Positions 39,395 to 45,840 of a stretch of DNA of 64,000 nt are shown here, piece by piece. Both the position numbers and the translations under genes were made by a program. Location: the NCBI GenBank assembly GCA_017616015.1, contig JAFZYY010000024.1, positions 62,001-126,000 on the forward strand. The letters are read 5' to 3'. The stretch is from Alphaproteobacteria bacterium. Its GTDB lineage: Bacteria > Pseudomonadota > Alphaproteobacteria > CAAGCB01 > CAG-977. How positions within the stretch are numbered: the first letter of the stretch is position 1; each line of letters starts with the position of its first letter. The notes under the pieces were generated by a model, which did not search any database, was not told the origin of the DNA, and saw nothing but the letters and a program-made list of their open reading frames with translations.

Positions 39395-40114
39395 ATGACT
39401 TTCGTTCTTCCGCTGATTTTAGGACACAGAGGCGCCCGCGCCGTTAAAACGGAAAATACGTTGGAAGCTTTCCGTTATGCCTGTCAGGCGGGCATTAAAT
39501 GGGTTGAATTGGACGCGATGCTGTCTGAAGACGGCGTCGTTATGGTTTTTCATGACGAAACGTTGGAAAGATTGACCGGCAAGGTCGGACGATTGGACGA
39601 AATGACGGCGGAAGAGCTTCAAAAACTGTCTTTGAAATCCGGCGGAAAAATTCCGACTTTGGCGGAGGTGCTTGACGTTTTGAAAGAATTCGGGGCTTGC
39701 GCGAATATTGAAATCAAGCCGTCGCGATCCGAATTGGCGCGGGAAACGGCGCGCAAAATATGGCAGACGGTTTGTGAAAAAGGCTTTGATGATCCCGATC
39801 GGTCGTTTTTTTCAAGTTTTGCCTGGGACGCTTTGGAAGAAACGGCCGCTTTGGCGCCGCAAATCAGGCGCGGAGTTTTAGTCGGAAAAAAATCCGGCGA
39901 TTGGCGATCCGCAGCTGAAAAGGTTAAAGCGTATTCGATCAATTACGACGCGGATTTGCTAGCGCCGGAGCTGATCGCCGAAATTAAAAACCGCGGGTAT
40001 CGTCTGATGGCGTATACGGTGAACGATCCCGACAGGGCAAAGCAGCTGCGTTCCGCCGGCGTCGAATCGTTTTTTTGCGACGATCCCGCCGCGATGAGAA
40101 AAGCGCTTTCTTAA
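39395..40114 (+). CDS. Glycerophosphodiester phosphodiesterase
   Basis: A 239-residue cytoplasmic GDPD (UgpQ-like) TIM-barrel enzyme that hydrolyses glycerophosphodiesters to glycerol 3-phosphate and an alcohol. Marks are LGHRGARAVKTENTLEAF, WVELDAMLSEDGVVMVFHDE with the catalytic His and metal ligands, and IEIKPS. No signal peptide is present. The start is preceded by AAAAGGTGAAAG. It is convergent with the methyltransferase gene, one base apart. Confidence 0.92.
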   Translation: MTFVLPLILGHRGARAVKTENTLEAFRYACQAGIKWVELDAMLSEDGVVMVFHDETLERLTGKVGRLDEMTAEELQKLSLKSGGKIPTLAEVLDVLKEFGACANIEIKPSRSELARETARKIWQTVCEKGFDDPDRSFFSSFAWDALEETAALAPQIRRGVLVGKKSGDWRSAAEKVKAYSINYDADLLAPELIAEIKNRGYRLMAYTVNDPDRAKQLRSAGVESFFCDDPAAMRKALS

Positions 40115-40115
40115 A

Positions 40116-40856
40116 TTAACGTCTCTGAGCGATAACGCACTGATACATATTGCCGAAGAATGTTTTTTTGTTCCAAACCAGGTTGTCTGTTTTAGGGGCA
40201 AAGTCTTTGATTTCATTATACCACAGACTTTCGGCAAAAGGCTCGAACAGACGATTGAACATTTTGATCTGATATTTTAACGGGTGAAATCTTTTCGGCT
40301 GAGCATAGTCGATAAAGACCATTTTTCCGCCCGGTTTTAATGCGCTGACAGCTCGTTTCAAAGCGGCGCGCTTACGTTCGTCCGGCAATTCGTGCAAAAC
40401 GAAATATCCGATAACGACGTCATAGCGTTCGTCGTTGGAGCGCGTAAAATCGCGTTCTTTGACGGACAGGTTGACCCATGGCGCGATGCGTGTTTTGATA
40501 AGTTCAATCTTTTGCTGAGAAATATCTTCGATATGGTATTCCCCTTTAGAATCCAATTTTTCCGCGATTTTGCGTTCAAATAAGCCGGAAGCGATTCCCA
40601 GTTGCAAAACCATATCGCCTTGGGCGATTTCGTTCGTGACCATTTTCGTCATTCTTCCGTCCATAAAGAAAGAACCGAAGCGGGCAATCCATTCGTTATC
40701 AAACAATTTTGAATAAAACGGGCGAAAATACCGCCGGTTATAAACGGTTTTCAGGTATTCCGGAATAGCGTGTCCCTCTCTGGTATAGATATTTCTTTGA
40801 ATGGGAGGCGTATCCAGACGAATCGTACGGATAGTGTTTTTTCCTTTTTGAGTCAT
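40116..40856 (-). CDS. SAM methyltransferase, possible RquA (rhodoquinone synthesis)
   Basis: A 246-residue class I SAM-dependent methyltransferase of UbiE-like type. The SAM site is degenerate compared with UbiE (MVLQLGIASGLFERKIAEKL instead of the DxxxGxG form), followed by VVIGYFVLHELPDERK, LKPGGKMVFIDYAQP, and a C-terminal block FEPFAESLWYNEI ending in KKTFFGNMYQ. These features resemble RquA, the protein needed for rhodoquinone synthesis in Rhodospirillum, from my memory of that family. It follows a response regulator by 14 bases on the same strand. If it is not RquA, it is an uncharacterised UbiE-like methyltransferase. Confidence 0.6.
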   Translation of the reverse strand: MTQKGKNTIRTIRLDTPPIQRNIYTREGHAIPEYLKTVYNRRYFRPFYSKLFDNEWIARFGSFFMDGRMTKMVTNEIAQGDMVLQLGIASGLFERKIAEKLDSKGEYHIEDISQQKIELIKTRIAPWVNLSVKERDFTRSNDERYDVVIGYFVLHELPDERKRAALKRAVSALKPGGKMVFIDYAQPKRFHPLKYQIKMFNRLFEPFAESLWYNEIKDFAPKTDNLVWNKKTFFGNMYQCVIAQRR

Positions 40857-40870
40857 TTTGTTTCTTTTCG

Positions 40871-41497
40871 TTAATCGATTAAGCCCATTTTTTTGCCGGC
40901 AATCACGGCGCCCGTGCGGTTTGTGACGTTCAAAGCTTTTAAAATCGCGGTGACGTGCAATTTAACGGTTCCTTCCGACAAATCAAGCTCGCGCGCGATA
41001 ATTTTGTTCGGTTTGCTTTGTCCCATCAGCCTTAAAACGTCCAGCTGCCTATGCGTCAGCGGCCCTTTGTTTTCCGGAGCGGCCTCTTCCTTTTCTGTCA
41101 GATTCAACAGCTCGGAAGGCAGGTAAAGTCCGCCCGACAGCACTAAATGCAAAGCGCTGAGAATCAGCTTGCTTGAGGAGGTTTTCGGAATAAAGCCGGA
41201 CGCGCCGATGTCAATCGCCTGCAAAACGTTTTCCGGCTCCGTCACGGCCGACAGAATTACAATCGGCGTGTCGGGGTAATGTTCTTTCAGCAGACGCAGG
41301 GATTCGTGCCAGCTTAATCCCGGCATGGCCAAATCGGTTAAAATCAGATCGTAAGGCGTCGTTCCGTCCGCTTTTTCCTGTAATTGTTTGTGATCGCGAA
41401 CAGTATCAATAGAAAGGTCTTCGTCAAGATCCGATAAAACCAAGCGCAGACCGTCAAGAAAAAGCTCGTGGTCGTCGGCAATCAGAATTTTCAGCAT
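40871..41497 (-). CDS. NarL/LuxR-family response regulator
   Basis: A 208-residue two-component regulator. The receiver domain has the acidic pair D8-D9, phosphoacceptor D55 (LILTDLAMPG), and a conserved Lys in FIPKTSSSK. The C-terminal LuxR helix-turn-helix is seen at LTHRQLDVLRLMGQSKPNKI and LDLSEGTVKLHVTAILKALNV. No histidine kinase gene is adjacent, so its partner is elsewhere. It precedes the RquA-like methyltransferase by 14 bases and is divergent from the RNA methyltransferase gene. A GGAGAG ribosome-binding site is visible. Confidence 0.92.
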   Translation of the reverse strand: MLKILIADDHELFLDGLRLVLSDLDEDLSIDTVRDHKQLQEKADGTTPYDLILTDLAMPGLSWHESLRLLKEHYPDTPIVILSAVTEPENVLQAIDIGASGFIPKTSSSKLILSALHLVLSGGLYLPSELLNLTEKEEAAPENKGPLTHRQLDVLRLMGQSKPNKIIARELDLSEGTVKLHVTAILKALNVTNRTGAVIAGKKMGLID

Positions 41498-41558
41498 TGG
41501 ACTCTCCTTTCCATTTAAGTATAGTGTAGCGGAAATTTTCTTTAAAAACAGGAAAAAA

Positions 41559-42809
41559 ATGTCACAGGGAAAAGTTTTTGATCTCGGCCGTCAGGGAGAC
41601 GGGCTGATAAAGCATGAAGGGCAAAATATTTTTGTTGCCGGCGCTCTGCCCGAAGAATCGATTCGGTACCGTTTGACAACGAACGGCCGCGCCGAATTGG
41701 AGGAAGTCCTTTCGGTTTCCGCCGACAGGACGACGCCGGTTTGTCCGTTTTTCGAACAGTGCGGCGGGTGCGCTTTGCAGCATTTGAGCGACGGGCTGTA
41801 CCGGAAATTCAAACTCCGTTATTTCAAGGAGCTTTTTCCCGCCGAATGGAACGTTTCTTTTGACGAACCGGTTTTTATTCCGTTTAAAAGCCGCCGCCGC
41901 GCGACATTTGCCGTTTTCTGGAACGGAAATTCGCGTAAGTTCGGCTTTAACGCGAAACGGAGCAATAAAATCGTGGAAATCGACTCTTGCGCCGTTTTGA
42001 CGGAACCTCTGGAAAAACTGATTGCGCCATTGCGGCGTTTCGTCTGTGATAAAAAGCGGTTTTATCCTAAAAAGAAAGGTGTCGGCGACGTATCCGTTTT
42101 AATGACGCAAACGGGGGCGGACGTGTTGCTGACTTTACCTTTTGCGCCGGATTTCGACTGGCGGCAAAGCGCGGCGGATTTCGCGGCGGAAAACGGTTTG
42201 GCAAGGATTTCATGGAGAACGTCCGAACAAGAAGAGCCGGAACCTCTCGCCGTTTTACATACGCCGGAATTAAAAGTCGGGGACTTTATATTGAAACCGC
42301 CGGCGGGAGTCTTTTTGCAGCCTTCCGTTGAAGGGCAGGAGGCTTTAACGCAAACGGTTGCCGAATATGTCGGCAAAGCTAAAAAAGTGATGGATCTGTT
42401 TTGCGGCGCGGGGACGTTTTCTTTGCCGCTTTTACAAAAGAAAAGAATCATCAAAGGGGCGGACAACGCGCCGTTTGCTTTACAGGCGTTAAAAGAGGCT
42501 TCCGCCGGCAGAATCGAAACACAGGAAAGGGACTTGTTCAAAACGCCGCTTTATCCCGACGAGTTGGACGGTTTCGACTGCGTGATCTTCGATCCGCCGC
42601 GCGCGGGGGCGAAAGCCCAATGCGAACAGATCGCGGCGTCCGGCGTTAAAAAAGTCGTTGCCGTTTCCTGCAATCCCGTCAGCTTTGCGCGCGACGCGGA
42701 AATTCTGGTCAACGCGGGCTTTAAATTGGAAAGAATCCGTCCCGTCGATCAGTTTGCTTTTACGCCGCATTTGGAATGCGTCGTGAAACTTACTCGAGCC
42801 GGGGCGTGA
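41559..42809 (+). CDS. RNA m5U methyltransferase (RlmD/TrmA family)
   Basis: A 416-residue class I RNA (uracil-C5) methyltransferase. A [4Fe-4S] cluster site is formed by C62, C68 and C71 (CPFFEQCGGC) plus a likely fourth ligand C144. The SAM motif is DLFCGAGTFSLPLL, followed by DPPRAGA, and the nucleophile lies in AVSCNPVSFARD. The N-terminal region (FDLGRQGDGL) is a short TRAM-like domain. rRNA (RlmD/RlmCD) is the more likely substrate than tRNA, but this is not decided by sequence. Confidence 0.9.
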   Translation: MSQGKVFDLGRQGDGLIKHEGQNIFVAGALPEESIRYRLTTNGRAELEEVLSVSADRTTPVCPFFEQCGGCALQHLSDGLYRKFKLRYFKELFPAEWNVSFDEPVFIPFKSRRRATFAVFWNGNSRKFGFNAKRSNKIVEIDSCAVLTEPLEKLIAPLRRFVCDKKRFYPKKKGVGDVSVLMTQTGADVLLTLPFAPDFDWRQSAADFAAENGLARISWRTSEQEEPEPLAVLHTPELKVGDFILKPPAGVFLQPSVEGQEALTQTVAEYVGKAKKVMDLFCGAGTFSLPLLQKKRIIKGADNAPFALQALKEASAGRIETQERDLFKTPLYPDELDGFDCVIFDPPRAGAKAQCEQIAASGVKKVVAVSCNPVSFARDAEILVNAGFKLERIRPVDQFAFTPHLECVVKLTRAGA

Positions 42810-42843
42810 CTATGGAAAAACGGATTTCGGGAGGAAAAAGCAG

Positions 42844-43596
42844 ATGATTTCAAAGATGACAAGGAATGCGCTGTTTGCACTGCTTTCAGTCATAATGATG
42901 GGTTGTTCAACAGTTGAAAAAACAGGAACGACAGAAGCAGGAAAAACAGTCGAGAAAAGCAGACAAGGCTTTTCTGTTCGGGAAATCTCGGACGACCTCT
43001 TTGACCGAATGAAAAGGGGAAATACATATAAAAAGGATTGCATCGTACCGCGGGAAGATTTGCGTTATCTGCTGGTTCTGCACAAAGATAAAGAGGGTAA
43101 TACGCATCAGGGGGAAATGGTCGTTCACAAATTAATCGCAAAAGATGTTTTGGAAATCTTTGAAAAGCTTTATGATGCGGGATACCCCATAGAGCGAATG
43201 GTGCTTCCGGATAACTATCTGGCCGATGATGAAATCATGATGCGTGACAATAACTCGTCAGGCTTTAATTTCAGGTTTATATCGCATACAAACAGAATAT
43301 CAAAACACGGTCTGGGAATGGCCGTGGATATCAACACGCTGTATAATCCGTACCATAAAATCGTGAAGAATGATGACGGCACGACGACAGAAGTAATAGA
43401 GCCTGCAACGGGAGCGGCTTATCTGGACAGGACACGGGACTTTGATTACAAAATAGAAAAAGGAGATCTGAGTTATACGCTCTTTACCGAGAAAGGATTT
43501 GAGTGGGGCGGCGATTGGCAGGATCGGAAAGATTATCAGCATTTCGAGCTGCCTACGGATATTACGGAGAAGTATTCCGAAAAGTATTCACGATAA
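42844..43596 (+). CDS. M15-family D-Ala-D-Ala carboxypeptidase-like lipoprotein
   Basis: A 250-residue lipoprotein with lipobox MMGC (Cys21) and a C-terminal M15 (VanY/VanX/L,D-endopeptidase-type) zinc peptidase domain. The zinc motif SKHGLGMAVD at 153-162 fits SxHxxGxAxD, and the second histidine lies in DYQHFELP. It would act on peptidoglycan stem peptides from the outer or inner membrane. A strong GGAGG ribosome-binding site lies 8 bases upstream. It opens the accessory block 42.8-48.1 kb. Confidence 0.88.
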   Translation: MISKMTRNALFALLSVIMMGCSTVEKTGTTEAGKTVEKSRQGFSVREISDDLFDRMKRGNTYKKDCIVPREDLRYLLVLHKDKEGNTHQGEMVVHKLIAKDVLEIFEKLYDAGYPIERMVLPDNYLADDEIMMRDNNSSGFNFRFISHTNRISKHGLGMAVDINTLYNPYHKIVKNDDGTTTEVIEPATGAAYLDRTRDFDYKIEKGDLSYTLFTEKGFEWGGDWQDRKDYQHFELPTDITEKYSEKYSR

Positions 43597-43628
43597 AAGC
43601 GGTTTTGTTAAATCGGAAATATAAGAAA

Positions 43629-44333
43629 ATGCTGACGGACGAAATACAGAAAAATCTGTTCCTGTTTCAGGATATAAAATACCGCGATTTTCAAAGCAAG
43701 TTGTTGCCGACGGTCGATCCAGCTTCCCTCATCGGCGTCAGGACGCCGGAACTTCGGAAATATGCCGGACGGCTTATCAAAACGGGAGATTACGCGGATT
43801 TTATCAAAGTCCTGCCTCACCGCTATTTTGACGAAAACCAGCTGCACGCATTCATCGTTTCCGGAATAAAAGACTATACCTGTTGCATAAAGGAGGTGTG
43901 CCGCTTTCTGCCTTACGTCGACAACTGGGCGACCTGCGACCAGATGTCCCCGAAGGTTTTTAAAAAGCATAAGAAAGAGCTGCTTTTGTACGTTAAAGCG
44001 TGGATAAAATCTTCCGAAACGTATGCCGTCAGATTCGGAATCAAGATGCTGATGGAGCACTTTCTTGAGGAAGATTTCGACGCCTCTTTTCCCGAAACGG
44101 TGGCCGAAATTCGGTCGGAAGAGTACTATGTCAATATGATGATCGCCTGGTATTTCGCGACGGCGCTTGCAAAGCAATACGATGTTATTCTTCCGTTTGT
44201 TGAAAACAAAAGGCTTGATGTCTGGACGCATAACAAAGCAATTCAGAAAGCGGTTGAAAGTTATCGGATTACGGCGGAACAAAAGGAATATCTGAAAACG
44301 CTTAAAATCAGGGGGAACAATGGCGTCAAGTAA
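43629..44333 (+). CDS. DNA alkylation repair (AlkD-like) HEAT-repeat protein
   Basis: A 234-residue alpha-helical protein of the DNA alkylation repair (AlkD) family, which excises bulky or positively charged alkylated bases. Visible family segments are GVRTPELRKYAGRLIKT, VDNWATCDQMSPKVFKKH and SSETYAVRFGIKMLMEHF. I chose the ATG at 43629; an upstream in-frame ATG at 43503 would lie inside the M15 gene. The ribosome-binding site is weak. Its last 14 bases overlap the TfoX-like gene, so the two are coupled. Confidence 0.82.
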   Translation: MLTDEIQKNLFLFQDIKYRDFQSKLLPTVDPASLIGVRTPELRKYAGRLIKTGDYADFIKVLPHRYFDENQLHAFIVSGIKDYTCCIKEVCRFLPYVDNWATCDQMSPKVFKKHKKELLLYVKAWIKSSETYAVRFGIKMLMEHFLEEDFDASFPETVAEIRSEEYYVNMMIAWYFATALAKQYDVILPFVENKRLDVWTHNKAIQKAVESYRITAEQKEYLKTLKIRGNNGVK

Positions 44334-44634
44334 GGAATATCTGGACTTCGTTCTGGAACAGTTGTCGGATCCGGACGGGATAACGTATCGGGCGATGATG
44401 GGCGAATACGTCCTTTATTACCGCGGCAAAGTTTTCGGCGGCATTTACGACGACCGTTTTCTCGTCAAGCCCGTCAAAGCCGCCGTGGCGATGATGCCGG
44501 ACGCGCAAAGGGAATTGCCGTACGAGGGGGCAAAAGAAATGTTGCTTGTAGATGATATTGACGACAGGGCGTTCCTGCGCGATCTTTTGAACGCGATGTA
44601 TGACGAACTTCCCGAACCGAAGAAGAAAAAATGA
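44320..44634 (+). CDS. TfoX N-terminal-domain protein
   Basis: A 104-residue stand-alone TfoX/Sxy N-terminal domain. Marks are ITYRAMMGEYVLYYRGKVFGGIYDD and the MMPDAQRELPYEGAKEM segment. Stand-alone copies beside AlkD-like genes are common in Firmicutes and other gut bacteria; whether it has any link to competence is unknown. It ends in a Lys-rich tail. Overlaps the preceding gene by 14 bases. Confidence 0.85.
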   Translation: MASSKEYLDFVLEQLSDPDGITYRAMMGEYVLYYRGKVFGGIYDDRFLVKPVKAAVAMMPDAQRELPYEGAKEMLLVDDIDDRAFLRDLLNAMYDELPEPKKKK

Positions 44635-44645
44635 GAAGAGGGAAC

Positions 44646-44765
44646 ATGTATATAGAACTGCAAAAATGGTCGGAAGAAAAGAAAGCGGATCTGATAAAAA
44701 TTTGCAATGAAGCGGATCGTTCATGGCTTTCAAACCGCATGCCGTTTCCCTACACGGAAAACTGA
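44646..44765 (+). pseudogene. Truncated GNAT acetyltransferase remnant (N-terminal fragment)
   Basis: A 39-codon reading frame begins MYIELQKWSEEKKADLIKIC and ends at TGA after RMPFPYTEN. Its sequence matches the conserved first 40 residues of a GNAT-type acetyltransferase subfamily, including the usual LSxRxPxPYTE segment, but the rest of the gene is missing. Downstream, with 6 bases between, starts a complete and different GNAT gene. It is therefore a decay remnant, or the leftover of a recombination between two acetyltransferase genes. It could still be a small translated peptide. Confidence 0.6.
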
Positions 44766-44771
44766 AAAACG

Positions 44772-45227
44772 ATGATTGAAACCAAACGACTGAATATATA
44801 TCCCGCGTCGTCGGAGCAGATGAAAACACTCATTGCCGCCGAAAGAAACGAAGAGCTGAAGGCGGCATATACTGAGATGTTGGAAGGCTCTCTGGTTAAT
44901 CCCGATCAAAGGGAATGGTACGCGCTGTGGATTATCGATCTGAAAGACGGAACTTCTGTTGGCAATTTATGTTTTAAGGGCTTGGTAAACGGTGTTGCGG
45001 AAATCGGATATAGTATTTCAGAAACGCATCAGGGGCGAGGCTATGCGACGGAAGCGGTTGATGCGGCGGTAAAATGGGCTTTGAAGCAGTCCGGCGTCAT
45101 TCGCGTGGAAGCTGAAACGGATCCGGATAATGCGGCTTCCCGTCGCGTCCTTGAAAAATGCGGTTTTATTCCGACGGGAACAATCGGCGAAGAGGGGCCG
45201 CGTTTCGTGTGCGGAGGAACTCTATGA
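44772..45227 (+). CDS. GNAT-family N-acetyltransferase
   Basis: A 151-residue GNAT acetyltransferase (RimJ/RimL-like). It shows AEIGYSISETHQGRGYATEAVDA, with the acetyl-CoA pyrophosphate loop QGRGYA, and ETDPDNAASRRVLEKCGFI. The substrate is not predictable. It is coupled to the P-loop kinase gene by an ATGA overlap and follows the truncated GNAT fragment by 6 bases. Confidence 0.9.
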   Translation: MIETKRLNIYPASSEQMKTLIAAERNEELKAAYTEMLEGSLVNPDQREWYALWIIDLKDGTSVGNLCFKGLVNGVAEIGYSISETHQGRGYATEAVDAAVKWALKQSGVIRVEAETDPDNAASRRVLEKCGFIPTGTIGEEGPRFVCGGTL

Positions 45228-45748
45228 TTATTTTAATAGCCGGAGCGTCACACACAGGTAAAACCGTATTGGCGCAAAGAATGCTTGAAAAGTATCAATA
45301 TCCGTATCTTTCCATAGATCATTTGAAAATGGGACTGATCCGCAGCGGCAATACCGACCTGACACCGCAAGATGATGACAAGCTGACCGGATACCTTTGG
45401 CCGATCGTTCGGGAAATGATCAAAACCGCGATCGAAAACCGGCAAAACCTGATCGTCGAGGGGTGCTATGTTCCGTTTGATTGGCGAAAGGATTTTGACG
45501 ATCGGTATCTGAGTTCGATCCGGTTTGTCTGCCTCGCGATGACGGAAAACTATATCGACGATCATTTTGATGAAATCAAAAAACATGCTTCCGATATAGA
45601 GTCCCGACTGAACGAAGACGATTGTTTTATTGATAATCTGAAAACGGATAACCGGTTTTATATCGAAGGTTTCCGACACGCCGGCGAACAGGTTGCTCTG
45701 ATTGATTCGGAATATGAGCGTGTAATCCGAGGGCTTTTAGAGAAATAA
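45224..45748 (+). CDS. P-loop kinase-like NTPase
   Basis: A 174-residue NTPase of the small-molecule kinase type (AAA/2-phosphoglycerate-kinase or shikimate-kinase-like). Walker A is GASHTGKT at 7-14, followed by LSIDHLKMGLIRSG and LIVEGCYVPFDW. The start at 45224 overlaps the GNAT stop. The substrate is unknown; a zeta-toxin-like reading is possible, but I see no antitoxin partner. Confidence 0.75.
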   Translation: MIILIAGASHTGKTVLAQRMLEKYQYPYLSIDHLKMGLIRSGNTDLTPQDDDKLTGYLWPIVREMIKTAIENRQNLIVEGCYVPFDWRKDFDDRYLSSIRFVCLAMTENYIDDHFDEIKKHASDIESRLNEDDCFIDNLKTDNRFYIEGFRHAGEQVALIDSEYERVIRGLLEK

Positions 45749-45790
45749 AGACAATATAAAACGGAAAGCTGCCTCTTGTTTCTTTATCCG

Positions 45791-45824
45791 ATCGGCGATA
45801 AATAAAAAGGATATGATAAATCGC
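45791..45824 (+). promoter_or_regulatory. Inverted repeat before the permease-GGDEF gene
   Basis: CGGCGAT at 45791-45797 and ATCGCCG at 45818-45824 form a 7-bp inverted repeat with a 20-base AT-rich loop. It ends just before the ribosome-binding site AAGGAG (45826-45831) of the fusion gene. It could be an operator or a translation-control hairpin; the loop is long, so it is only suggestive. Confidence 0.35.
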
Positions 45825-45840
45825 CGTAAGGAGAGAAAGT

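Noticed and set aside
42812-42847. Eleven-codon frame MEKRISGGKSR overlapping the M15 gene start by ATGA
   Set aside because: It has no good ribosome-binding site of its own and its length is within chance; the codons include the M15 gene's own GGAGG site.
45224-45748. Zeta-toxin reading of the P-loop kinase gene
   Set aside because: No antitoxin gene is adjacent and the Walker A and following segments fit small-molecule kinases equally; not enough support for a toxin-antitoxin call.
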